DNA of 59,200 nt, taken from positions 1 through 59,200 of IMG/VR virus record IMGVR_UViG_3300031857_000196; one strand, 5' to 3'. The notes beneath the pieces were generated by a model. That model was not told the DNA's origin, searched no databases, and saw nothing but the letters and a program-made list of their open reading frames with translations. Below are positions 50,230-57,846 of this stretch, piece after piece. Origin of the DNA: a virus. The first letter of the stretch is position 1. The number at the start of each line of letters is the position of its first letter. The position numbers and the translations under genes were made by a program.

Positions 50230-50263
50230 TTGACAAACTCTCATTAACATGCTATGCTAAATA
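50230..50263 (+). promoter_or_regulatory. Composite sigma70-like and late promoter
   Basis: TTGACA, 17 bases, TATGCT (50253-50258), directly followed by CTAAATA (50257-50263). The upstream ATG at 50254 lies inside these elements and so is not the translation start. Confidence 0.6.
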
Positions 50264-50283
50264 AACAACTACACTCAAAACAC

Positions 50284-50886
50284 ATGAAATCCTTGATTGC
50301 CACTAGCAGCTTGATGATCGCCGCAGCCCTGGTCGCACCCCCTGCGAAAGCGCAGACACCATGCATGAGTGGCTTGCCGGTCAGCACCATCGTCAGCTCA
50401 GGTCCATCTGGGTATAGCTGCGAACTTGGAGGGTTAAACTACACGTTTTTTGACAATCTTGCTGAACTCGATAACCCAGGTGCCATCGTAAATTTCCAGA
50501 CTTCGCGACAGTTTCAGGTGATTACCTTTGCCAACCTAACCACTGAGGGCGTGGTTGGCTTCTTCTATAAGATTATTTCTCCTTTCGAAACAATCACTGA
50601 TATTCAACTGTCCTATTCACAGGATCCGCCGTTGCCCGACCCGATTATGGAAATATTGATCACCGCTCCAACGTTGCCTAAGCCACCATCTCCAGTAGTC
50701 GCGCTCACTGTGGAAACCGTGTTTGAATCTGATACGAGCATGGCTCCACCTCTTCAAACGCTGAGGTCACTGACCCATACCATCCACAAAACTCCAGCAC
50801 CTCTTCCTTTGGCGGGTGCTGGTCTTGCCTTTGGAATGAGCCGAAGAATTAAAACAAGAATTAATATGGGAAAGCAAAACACATAA
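50284..50886 (+). CDS. Host-like secreted protein with PEP-CTERM-type tail (200 aa)
   Basis: About 50% GC in a genome near one third GC. From ATG 50284 the protein has a classical signal peptide (MKSLIATSSLMIAAALVAPP, cleavage after AKA) and a Cys pair in the mature start. The C terminus has TPAPLPLAGAGLAFGMSRRI: a Pro motif, short hydrophobic helix and Arg-rich end, as in cyanobacterial PEP-CTERM-like proteins sorted by exosortase-type systems. The middle (YTFFDNLAELDNPGAIVNFQ) is beta-like without a named domain. A recent gain from the cyanobacterial host is the best explanation; a composite promoter precedes it. Confidence 0.75.
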   Translation: MKSLIATSSLMIAAALVAPPAKAQTPCMSGLPVSTIVSSGPSGYSCELGGLNYTFFDNLAELDNPGAIVNFQTSRQFQVITFANLTTEGVVGFFYKIISPFETITDIQLSYSQDPPLPDPIMEILITAPTLPKPPSPVVALTVETVFESDTSMAPPLQTLRSLTHTIHKTPAPLPLAGAGLAFGMSRRIKTRINMGKQNT

Positions 50887-50961
50887 AATGATATTGAGTT
50901 CTAAATTTAATTAAAAAATAACAATACAAGTTAAAATCTATATAGCGTAAATGAGAGAAAG

Positions 50962-51477
50962 ATGATAACAACATCAGTAATGGAAAAAAAGAAAAGAAGA
51001 ACACATTATGTAATTAATGCTGACTTTTATGATGCTCTAATTAAATACAAAGATCGTGTAAAACAAGCAGAAGAAAAAGAACAACCAAAACCAAGAATCC
51101 CTGAATATATTGGTAAGTGTTTTTTGGAAATTGCAAATCATTTAGCATTTACTCCAAAATTTATAAACTACTCATATAAAGATTTAATGATCTCTGATGG
51201 TTATACTGATTGTGTGAAATATGTTTTAAATTTTGATCCATATTTTAAGGGTGGAAAAACGGTTAAGAATCCTTTCTCTTACTTTACAACAATTTGTTAT
51301 TGGGCATTTGTTCGTAGAATTAAACAAGAGAAAAAAACTCTAGAGCTTTATGATATGCTTCTAGAAAAGAATGGATTTGATGAAGTCTTTCATGATGATT
51401 CAGCAGATGGAGATTATTCAAACTATTCCGATTTTAATAGCATCAAAGATTCTGTGCATTCAAGAATGAGATATTGA
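50962..51477 (+). CDS. 55: Late transcription sigma factor gp55
   Basis: 171 residues (T4 185). Directs host RNA polymerase to the TATAAATA-type late promoters with gp33 and the sliding clamp gp45. Landmarks: IPEYIGKCFLEIANHLAFTP, NYSYKDLMISDGYTDCVKYV, NPFSYFTTICYWAFVRRIKQ, the sigma region 2-like segment. A GAGAAAG ribosome binding site precedes the ATG. Many late boxes in this window are its expected targets. Confidence 0.92.
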   Translation: MITTSVMEKKKRRTHYVINADFYDALIKYKDRVKQAEEKEQPKPRIPEYIGKCFLEIANHLAFTPKFINYSYKDLMISDGYTDCVKYVLNFDPYFKGGKTVKNPFSYFTTICYWAFVRRIKQEKKTLELYDMLLEKNGFDEVFHDDSADGDYSNYSDFNSIKDSVHSRMRY

Positions 51478-51478
51478 A

Positions 51479-52528
51479 ATGAGTAAAGTAGCAATTTTGA
51501 CCGATCAGCACTTCGGATTCAAAAGACAGTCAACAATCTTTCATGATTATTTCTTGAAGTTCTATAATGATGTCTTCTTTCCCTTTCTTGAGGAAAATAA
51601 TATCTCAACTGTCATTGATTTAGGTGATACTTTTGATAGTCGTAAAACTCTTGATCTAACAACAATTGATTGGGCTAAGAGAAACTACTATGATAGATTA
51701 GAAGCTCTTAACTGTCAGGTTCATACGATTGTTGGAAATCATACGACTTATTATCGCAATACCAATAGAATTAATACACCTGAACTACTTCTGAATCAAT
51801 ATCCAAACATTCAAACCTATTCTGGGGCAACTGAAATTCAACTGAATGATCTTTCAGTGCTGCTGATTCCCTGGATCAATCAAGAGAATGAAAAAGATAC
51901 TTTGAAACTCATTGAAAATACTAAGGCAACTGTTGCAATGGGACATTTAGAATTGAATGGTTTCTATGTCAATCGTGGCACACAAATGGAAGGAGGTAAG
52001 GATCCTGACGTTTTTTCTAAGTTCAAAAAAGTATTTACCGGACATTTTCATACTCGTTCAGATAATGGAACAATTTACTACATTGGCAATCCTTATGAAA
52101 TGTTCTTCAGTGATGTTGGAGATCCTAGAGGATTTATTATTTTTGATACCGATACATTAAAACACTCCTATGTAAACAATCCAAATCATTTATTTGATTA
52201 TGTTTATTATGAGGATACAGATATTGATTCATTTGATTTTGAGTCTTATTCTGGTAAAGTTATTAAAGTAATCATCAGAAAAAAATCTGATATTAATTTA
52301 TTTGATGAATTTATTAGTAATTTTTATCGGGTTGGTGTTTCAGATCTTAAGATTATTGAAAACTATTCTGTTTCTGAAGATTCTGAAGAATTTGATGCCG
52401 ATTTAGAAAGTGAAGACACATTTAGTCTCATTCAAAGATTTGTAGAAGAAAGTGATGTTAATCTAAACAAAGATAAGTTGAAGTTAGTTTTGTCTGAGTT
52501 ACACAAAGAAGCCTGTGAATTAATCTGA
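51479..52528 (+). CDS. 47: Recombination endonuclease subunit gp47 (Mre11-like)
   Basis: 349 residues (T4 339). Metallophosphoesterase of the gp46/47 complex that resects DNA ends. Motifs: TDQHFGFKRQ (Asp, His), VIDLGDTFDSRKT, TIVGNHTTYYRN, AMGHLELNG and FTGHFHTRSD, all metal ligands present. Starts one base after gp55 and overlaps the next ATG. Confidence 0.95.
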   Translation: MSKVAILTDQHFGFKRQSTIFHDYFLKFYNDVFFPFLEENNISTVIDLGDTFDSRKTLDLTTIDWAKRNYYDRLEALNCQVHTIVGNHTTYYRNTNRINTPELLLNQYPNIQTYSGATEIQLNDLSVLLIPWINQENEKDTLKLIENTKATVAMGHLELNGFYVNRGTQMEGGKDPDVFSKFKKVFTGHFHTRSDNGTIYYIGNPYEMFFSDVGDPRGFIIFDTDTLKHSYVNNPNHLFDYVYYEDTDIDSFDFESYSGKVIKVIIRKKSDINLFDEFISNFYRVGVSDLKIIENYSVSEDSEEFDADLESEDTFSLIQRFVEESDVNLNKDKLKLVLSELHKEACELI

Positions 52529-52791
52529 TGTTTTTGATAACTTTAAAAGAAACACCTGAAAGAGGTGCATTTTCTGTTACTAATGAGAAGGGCAATAAGA
52601 TTCTTTATCTTTTTCAACAATCTGATGATGCTCTAAGATTTTCAATGCAGCTTGAAGAAAATGGTTATCCCAAAACCGAAATTGTTGAATGTGAAGATAG
52701 AAAAATAATTTATACATGTGAGCTAACAAATACAAAATATGCTATAATTAAACCTGAAGATCTTGTTGTTCCACCTGTTTTTGAGAAATGA
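52528..52791 (+). CDS. DUF3110-like protein between genes 47 and 46 (87 aa)
   Basis: GAFSVTNEKGNKILYLFQQS followed by DDALRFSMQLEENGYPKTEI has the DUF3110 pattern known from cyanobacteria and plastids; the same small gene is typical between 47 and 46 of cyanophages. C terminus KYAIIKPEDLVVPP. Function unknown; one-base and four-base overlaps with neighbours suggest fixed co-expression with the nuclease. Confidence 0.72.
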   Translation: MFLITLKETPERGAFSVTNEKGNKILYLFQQSDDALRFSMQLEENGYPKTEIVECEDRKIIYTCELTNTKYAIIKPEDLVVPPVFEK

Positions 52792-54506
52792 TAATCTTAG
52801 AGAAAGTACGCTATAAAAATCTTCTTTCTATTGGAAACACTTTTACTGAAATTGAACTCAATAAAAACCCAACAACATTGATTGTAGGTAAGAATGGAAG
52901 TTCAAAGTCAACAGTAATTGAATCCATCACTTTTGCATTATTCAAGAAAGCCTATAGACCAATCAATTTACCTCAGCTCATTAATTCAATCAATGAAAAA
53001 GATTGTCTAGTTGAACTTGAATTTTCAATCAACTCAACCAAATGGATGGTGAGACGTGGACTTAAGCCAAATATATTTGAGCTTTATAGAGATGGACAAT
53101 TATTAGAACAAGATGCTTCAGCCATTGATCAACAAAGATGGTTTGAGCAAAATGTTCTTAAGATGAACTATAAAACGTTCATTCAAATTGTTATTCTTGG
53201 AAGTGGTAATTATATACCATTCATGCAATTACCACTTGCGCAAAGAAGAGAAATCATTGAAGATCTTTTAGATATTCGCATTTTCTCTTCAATGAATGTT
53301 GTTCTTAAAGAAAAACTCAAGACAATCAAAGATGATTTAAAACAGCTCAATGTTTCTGAAAAGCATCTACACGATAAAGCAGTCATGCAAAGACGTTTCA
53401 TTGATGAAATTGAAAAGGAGAGCAATACAAGAATCAATGAGAAACAACAGAGAATTGAAGGTCTCTCAAAAGTCATTGATAAGATGATCAATGACAATAA
53501 AACTATTGAGAGTCAAATTCAAGAACTTAATCAACAAATCTCCGAGGTTTCAGCATCTTCAAATAAACTTAATCAACTTGGAACTTTAAAAGGTAAAATC
53601 TCACAAAGAGTTGGAACAATTAATAAAGACTTAAGGTTCTTTCAAGAAAATTCAATTTGTCCAACATGTACTCAAAATATTGATGAAGAATTTAAGACTA
53701 ATAAGATTACAGAATACCAAAAATCATCAGAAGAGTTTTCTGGTGCTCTCTCTGAAATTAATGATGCTATTACTTCTCAAGAAGAAAAACAAAGACAGTT
53801 TTCAGCATTATCACAACAAATTGTTAAGTTGAATCAAAAAATCAGTTCACACAATATTCAGATTTCAACTGCCCAAAAACAGATTTCTGAATTGAACGAA
53901 GAGATTGAATCAATTCAAGAAAATGTTCAAAATAGAAGTACAGAAAATGAAAAACTCTCTCAAATTGAGGAAGAGTTACTACAAGTTCAGACAGATTTCT
54001 TGAATAAAAAGGACTCTTTACAGTATTATGAATATATGGCTAGTCTTCTTAAAGATGGTGGAGTTAAGACAAAGATCATCCGTAAATACTTACCGATCAT
54101 TAATCAGTTGATCAATAAGTATCTGAATACGATGGATATGTTTATTAACTTTACATTTGATGAAGAGTTTAATGAAACAATCAATTCACCTTTACACGAT
54201 AACTTCTCTTACAGCTCATTCTCTGAAGGACAAAAACAAAGAATCAATCTGAGTATTCTTTGGACGTTTAGAGAGCTTGTAAAAATTAAGAACTCAACAA
54301 ATGTAAATCTTCTTCTGTTTGATGAGATTTTAGATAGTTCGCTAGATGATGCAGGAATTGAAGAGTTTATTAGAATTGTTAAGTATGTCTTTACTGATAC
54401 TAATACGTTCATCATTTCTCATAGAGAAGGTGTGACTGAAAAGTTTGAACACATTCTTGAATTTGAGAAGCAGGGTAACTTTAGCCGAATTTCAAATATA
54501 ACTTAA
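52788..54506 (+). CDS. 46: Recombination endonuclease subunit gp46 (Rad50-like)
   Basis: 572 residues (T4 560). SMC-type ATPase partner of gp47. Walker A IVGKNGSSKSTVIESI near the N terminus, Q-loop region IQIVILGSGNYIPFMQL, two coiled coils around the zinc hook NSICPTCTQ (CxxC), ABC signature YSSFSEGQKQRINLSIL, Walker B NLLLFDEILDSSLDD and the H-loop IISHREG. Complete. Confidence 0.96.
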   Translation: MIILEKVRYKNLLSIGNTFTEIELNKNPTTLIVGKNGSSKSTVIESITFALFKKAYRPINLPQLINSINEKDCLVELEFSINSTKWMVRRGLKPNIFELYRDGQLLEQDASAIDQQRWFEQNVLKMNYKTFIQIVILGSGNYIPFMQLPLAQRREIIEDLLDIRIFSSMNVVLKEKLKTIKDDLKQLNVSEKHLHDKAVMQRRFIDEIEKESNTRINEKQQRIEGLSKVIDKMINDNKTIESQIQELNQQISEVSASSNKLNQLGTLKGKISQRVGTINKDLRFFQENSICPTCTQNIDEEFKTNKITEYQKSSEEFSGALSEINDAITSQEEKQRQFSALSQQIVKLNQKISSHNIQISTAQKQISELNEEIESIQENVQNRSTENEKLSQIEEELLQVQTDFLNKKDSLQYYEYMASLLKDGGVKTKIIRKYLPIINQLINKYLNTMDMFINFTFDEEFNETINSPLHDNFSYSSFSEGQKQRINLSILWTFRELVKIKNSTNVNLLLFDEILDSSLDDAGIEEFIRIVKYVFTDTNTFIISHREGVTEKFEHILEFEKQGNFSRISNIT

Positions 54507-54516
54507 ATTAAACAAA

Positions 54517-54735
54517 ATGGAACAAAAAATTTCTATTACCCAAGATTTGATAGATCAACTGATCGTAAAATATAAAGATTTGTCTGACTACTGGGACATT
54601 GCAGCAGCAATCATTAATGAAATTTATCCACGAGAAGATAAAAGCGATGCAGAGTTTTATTATTATGTTCATGCCATTTGGGAATTAATTGACGACTATG
54701 CAAGAAGGGACCGCTTAAAAAACTGGCACACATAA
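54517..54735 (+). CDS. Hypothetical protein (72 aa)
   Basis: Acidic helical protein (ISITQDLIDQLIVKYKDLSD; YYVHAIWELIDDYARRDRLK). No family recognised. Its last bases (encoding RLKNWHT) carry the box of the promoter for the next gene. Confidence 0.6.
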   Translation: MEQKISITQDLIDQLIVKYKDLSDYWDIAAAIINEIYPREDKSDAEFYYYVHAIWELIDDYARRDRLKNWHT

Positions 54736-54765
54736 GCAACACTTTTGTAGAATTTATGATAGATT
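54713..54765 (+). promoter_or_regulatory. ACTGGCACA-class promoter
   Basis: GCTTAAAAAACTGGCACA, 29 bases, TAGATT (54760-54765), ATG at 54802. After the box, CATAAGCAACACTT is identical to the copy at 55438. Confidence 0.75.
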
Positions 54766-54801
54766 GCAATTAATCAAATTAATTTGAGGGTTCAATTTAT
54801 T

Positions 54802-55407
54802 ATGGTTACTAGAACTGTTAATTTTAGCGATAACACACTTACTCATTATAGTGAATCAATTGGAGAAAATATACCCATAGATTGCATTGGAAATTTAACA
54901 CGAGAGGAATTACGCATTCTTACAAAAGAACTTGAATTTAGTCTAATAAACATTGAATCACAAATTGAACATTTAGATAAAGTTATTGAAACTAAAGAGG
55001 TGGCAATTAATGACGAGATTCACTTAAGATCAATTAAAGTTAGAACTGCACAAAAAATAAAGAAAAAATTTCTAGACAGGGTTAGAAGGGTAAGGGGTAT
55101 AAATCCAGTCTTAGCAAGTAAATTTGTTTTACATTTTTATAGTAATGAGCTTGATAAAGAGTATGACGAATTTATGATTTCATATATGTCTAATGAAGAA
55201 TTGCAAATTATTTCTGCCGAATTAAAACAAATTTTACGAAGAGAAAATGTCATTATAGAACATTATGATAATTCAATTTCCCCTAGCTCAGAAAATAAAG
55301 AAGAATGTAAAATTATTTCACTTAAAACTTCCCATAGTTATCACACAAAATTTTTACAACGTGTTATAAAAGAACAACGTAGACGAAAACCTCAAAAAAG
55401 AGTTTGA
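54802..55407 (+). CDS. Hypothetical helical protein (201 aa)
   Basis: A TTG-started extension to 54784 is possible, but ATG 54802 (MVTRTVNFSDNTLTHYSESI) is preferred. Two similar halves: NLTREELRILTKELEFSLIN with a later RTAQKIKKKFLDRVRR, and YMSNEELQIISAELKQILRR with a later SYHTKFLQRVIKEQRRR, i.e. an internal duplication of a helical, basic module. No family recognised; basic ends suggest nucleic-acid contact. Confidence 0.6.
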   Translation: MVTRTVNFSDNTLTHYSESIGENIPIDCIGNLTREELRILTKELEFSLINIESQIEHLDKVIETKEVAINDEIHLRSIKVRTAQKIKKKFLDRVRRVRGINPVLASKFVLHFYSNELDKEYDEFMISYMSNEELQIISAELKQILRRENVIIEHYDNSISPSSENKEECKIISLKTSHSYHTKFLQRVIKEQRRRKPQKRV

Positions 55408-55437
55408 ATGTGTAGTTAAATTAAAAACACGCATGAG

Positions 55438-55492
55438 CCACTTAAAGAACTGGCACACATAAGCAACACTTATCCAAAAATCATGTTACATT
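55438..55492 (+). promoter_or_regulatory. ACTGGCACA-class promoter for the gp45/gp44 operon
   Basis: CACTTAAAGAACTGGCACA, 29 bases, TACATT (55487-55492), ATG at 55513. Heads the unit DUF3310-like gene, gp45, three FLGPNWK genes, gp44. Confidence 0.8.
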
Positions 55493-55512
55493 AATATCAC
55501 TGGCAAAACAAT

Positions 55513-55827
55513 ATGACAGAAAACAAAGACCACTTTTGGAAATATAATGAAGGTGAGATTCTTAGAGAGATTGAAGAATATCTGATCGGAACCTATAATG
55601 CTCATTATGTTGGGGATAATGGAATACAGGCAATGGATCTTATCTCAGCAATCGGTGATGGAGTTCCATTTTCACGCTCAAGTATCATTAAATATGCAAG
55701 CCGATATGGTAAGAAAAATGGGTTCTCAAAATCAGATTGTCTAAAAATCATACACTTCTGCATCTTTCTATATCACTTTTCAAATCACGATAAACAAACA
55801 ACTGAAAAATATGAAACTCTCTCCTGA
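55513..55827 (+). CDS. DUF3310-like protein (104 aa)
   Basis: HYVGDNGIQAMDLISAIGDG followed by SIIKYASRYGKKNGFSKSDC and LKIIHFCIFLYHFS follows the DUF3310 pattern (His-Tyr, Ile-Gln-x-x-Asp, Ile-Lys-Tyr-x-x-Arg-x-Gly-Lys). T7 gp1.7, a nucleotide kinase-like protein, belongs to this family; whether this copy has that activity is unknown. Overlaps gp45 by 17 bases. Confidence 0.7.
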   Translation: MTENKDHFWKYNEGEILREIEEYLIGTYNAHYVGDNGIQAMDLISAIGDGVPFSRSSIIKYASRYGKKNGFSKSDCLKIIHFCIFLYHFSNHDKQTTEKYETLS

Positions 55828-56500
55828 AACAATTGAAATTCTTAGTAATTTCTCTTCTATTAATAACTCAATTATCATTTCTCCAGGAAGCGTAATTAAA
55901 ACAATTAATTCTGAACGAAATGTTTTTGCAAAAGCAACAGTTCAAGAAACATTTCCTCGTGATATTCCAATCTATGAATTAAGAGAGTTTCTCAATATCT
56001 TTAAAATTCATAAAGATGCTGATGTTGATTTTTCAGATGAACAATATATTCTAGTTCAACATAATCGCACTCGCATGAAGTTTTATTATGCAGATTTATA
56101 TTCTCTCTCTAAAAATTTAAATCTTCCTGACAGAGATTATGTACTTGATGATGTCGTTCTGAGTATTAATCTAGAATCTGAACAAATTGAAAGAGTAAGA
56201 AAAGCTGCAAATTATTACAGTCTTAATGATCTATCTTTGACTGGGGCTGAAGGAAGAATTGAGTTGCTAGTTCATAATAAAGAAGATTCAACCTCAAAGT
56301 CTTATAATGTTGAGATTGGTGAAACTGAAAATCAGTTTTGTTTCAATCTTATTGAAAAAAACATTAAGATTCTTTCGGGATCTTATATGCTTGAAATTGC
56401 TAGAGTTAATGATAGTAATTTTGCAGCTAGATTCATCAATCAAAATCAAGAGCTTGAATATTTTATCGCTACAGAGCCCGATAGTTCTTATGACGATTAA
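55811..56500 (+). CDS. 45: DNA polymerase sliding clamp gp45
   Basis: 229 residues (T4 228). Trimeric processivity ring for the DNA polymerase and coactivator of late transcription with gp55. Landmarks: MKLSPETIEILSNFSSINNS, FPRDIPIYELREFLNIFKIH, FYYADLYSLSKNLNLPDRDY and LTGAEGRIELLVHNKED. The first paralogue-family gene starts 11 bases before its stop. Confidence 0.93.
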   Translation: MKLSPETIEILSNFSSINNSIIISPGSVIKTINSERNVFAKATVQETFPRDIPIYELREFLNIFKIHKDADVDFSDEQYILVQHNRTRMKFYYADLYSLSKNLNLPDRDYVLDDVVLSINLESEQIERVRKAANYYSLNDLSLTGAEGRIELLVHNKEDSTSKSYNVEIGETENQFCFNLIEKNIKILSGSYMLEIARVNDSNFAARFINQNQELEYFIATEPDSSYDD

Positions 56501-56855
56501 GATTTCCAAGACACATCAAAAATTTGCATATCGCTTAAAAGACCAAACTGCTCTAGAATACCCTGAACGTTTTCTAGGACCCAATTGGAAGAATGTATTG
56601 AACTTTTGGTTTTATTTGGATACTTTGAGTGTTGAAGATTTTGAGATAGTTTATGATCGTTATTGGGATTTGGATGATCTGAGTGCCATAAAGAATCTTG
56701 CTTGGAAAGCTGTTAAAGATACTATAGAATATTATAATGCAAATGAAGCTTGGTGTGCTACTGCTGGTATTGCTACACGTTGCGCGACTTGTGAACTCAT
56801 TGGCTCACACAATCTTAAGTCTTTGAATTTTCTTCCCTTGTTTTTGAATTTATGA
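56490..56855 (+). CDS. FLGPNWK paralogue family, copy 5 (121 aa)
   Basis: Start ATG 56490 (MTIKISKTHQKFAYRLKDQT) overlaps the gp45 stop by 11 bases, so translation is coupled to the clamp. FLGPNWKNVLNFWFYLDTLS, variable centre with NANEAWCATAGIATRCATCE, conserved end ELIGSHNLKSLNFLPLFLNL. Closest to the copy at 28441, on the other strand nearly 28 kb away. Confidence 0.75.
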   Translation: MTIKISKTHQKFAYRLKDQTALEYPERFLGPNWKNVLNFWFYLDTLSVEDFEIVYDRYWDLDDLSAIKNLAWKAVKDTIEYYNANEAWCATAGIATRCATCELIGSHNLKSLNFLPLFLNL

Positions 56856-57247
56856 AAATCTCTAAGACTCATCAAACTCTTTCAGAAGTAATGGATGATA
56901 TAAGAGTTCTTACTGAACCTGAAAACTATCTAGGAACTAACTGGAAAGAAGTCTTAAATTTCTGGATCTTTCTAGATACTATGAATGAAGAGCAGTGGAA
57001 TAGTATTAATGTTGCTTATTCTTCTTTAAGTTGGGATGAACGAGATGCTTCATTTCTAGAAATTCTTAATCTTGCTAGAGATCTTCGTGGTGTGCGTTCT
57101 GCATGGCTTGCTGCTTCTAGATATTATCTTGCTGCTTCTAGTTGTCGCGGGGCTTCTGGTTTTGCAACATATGAACTTATTAATTCTCATAAGCGTAAAA
57201 AACAAGGAAAATCTTTAGTCTATTTTCCATTATTTTTAAATATATGA
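56852..57247 (+). CDS. FLGPNWK paralogue family, copy 6 (131 aa)
   Basis: More diverged: MKISKTHQTLSEVMDDIRVL, then YLGTNWKEVLNFWIFLDTMN, an Ala/Ser/Arg-rich centre (RSAWLAASRYYLAASSCRGA) and the end YELINSHKRKK plus FPLFLNI. ATGA overlaps on both sides. Confidence 0.72.
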   Translation: MKISKTHQTLSEVMDDIRVLTEPENYLGTNWKEVLNFWIFLDTMNEEQWNSINVAYSSLSWDERDASFLEILNLARDLRGVRSAWLAASRYYLAASSCRGASGFATYELINSHKRKKQGKSLVYFPLFLNI

Positions 57248-57840
57248 AAATTTCCACCTTTCATAATAATCTTAGTTTTATACTAGAAAATGAAGAAGTT
57301 CTTACTGATCCCTCATTATATTTGGGAAATAATTGGAAATCTATATTAAATTTTTGGTTTTATTTGGAAAACCTAAGTGAACATATAAAACAAAAAATCT
57401 TAGAATTTGATAAAGAGGAGTATCATAATGCAGGTATTATAAAATATGTAGATTATATTTATCATATTCTTCCACCAGAAGAGGATTATATTTGGGATGC
57501 AGTTAATATGAATTGTGAAGAAATTTCTTTAAATTGGTATTATGCCTGGGCAACTCTAGAAATTTTATGTCATGATAAAATTTTAAAGAACAATTTAGAA
57601 TTGAAATTTCTACCACTTTTTATTCCACCAAAGCCAAAAATTGTTTTAGTGTCAACACCAAAGGGTGAGATGACTATGGACTATATGAAAAGTATAGTTA
57701 ATAAATTTTATCCCAATCTTTTTGGTGATCTTCCCGGCGTTGAACCAATTTCTAGTCAAATGTCTAGTGAATACCTGGACATCTCTAGAAACGAGATGCC
57801 AATTTTAGAACAAATACGAACTGGACGAACAATTTTTTAA
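57244..57840 (+). CDS. FLGPNWK paralogue family, copy 7, extended (198 aa)
   Basis: Most diverged and longest copy: MKISTFHNNLSFILENEEVL, YLGNNWKSILNFWFYLENLS, central NWYYAWATLEILCHDKILKN and the end LELKFLPLFIP correspond to the family, followed by about 65 extra residues (PKGEMTMDYMKSIVNKFYPN) not found in the others. May be the ancestral form, or a fusion. It ends six bases before gp44. Confidence 0.68.
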   Translation: MKISTFHNNLSFILENEEVLTDPSLYLGNNWKSILNFWFYLENLSEHIKQKILEFDKEEYHNAGIIKYVDYIYHILPPEEDYIWDAVNMNCEEISLNWYYAWATLEILCHDKILKNNLELKFLPLFIPPKPKIVLVSTPKGEMTMDYMKSIVNKFYPNLFGDLPGVEPISSQMSSEYLDISRNEMPILEQIRTGRTIF

Positions 57841-57846
57841 CTTATT

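Noticed and set aside
27110-55492. ACTGGCACA boxes as sigma54 (-24/-12) promoters, because TGGCAC matches the -24 element
   Set aside because: No GC pair of a -12 element follows at the required five-base spacing in most copies, cyanobacteria generally lack sigma54, and all copies have a TANNNT -10 at constant distance instead.
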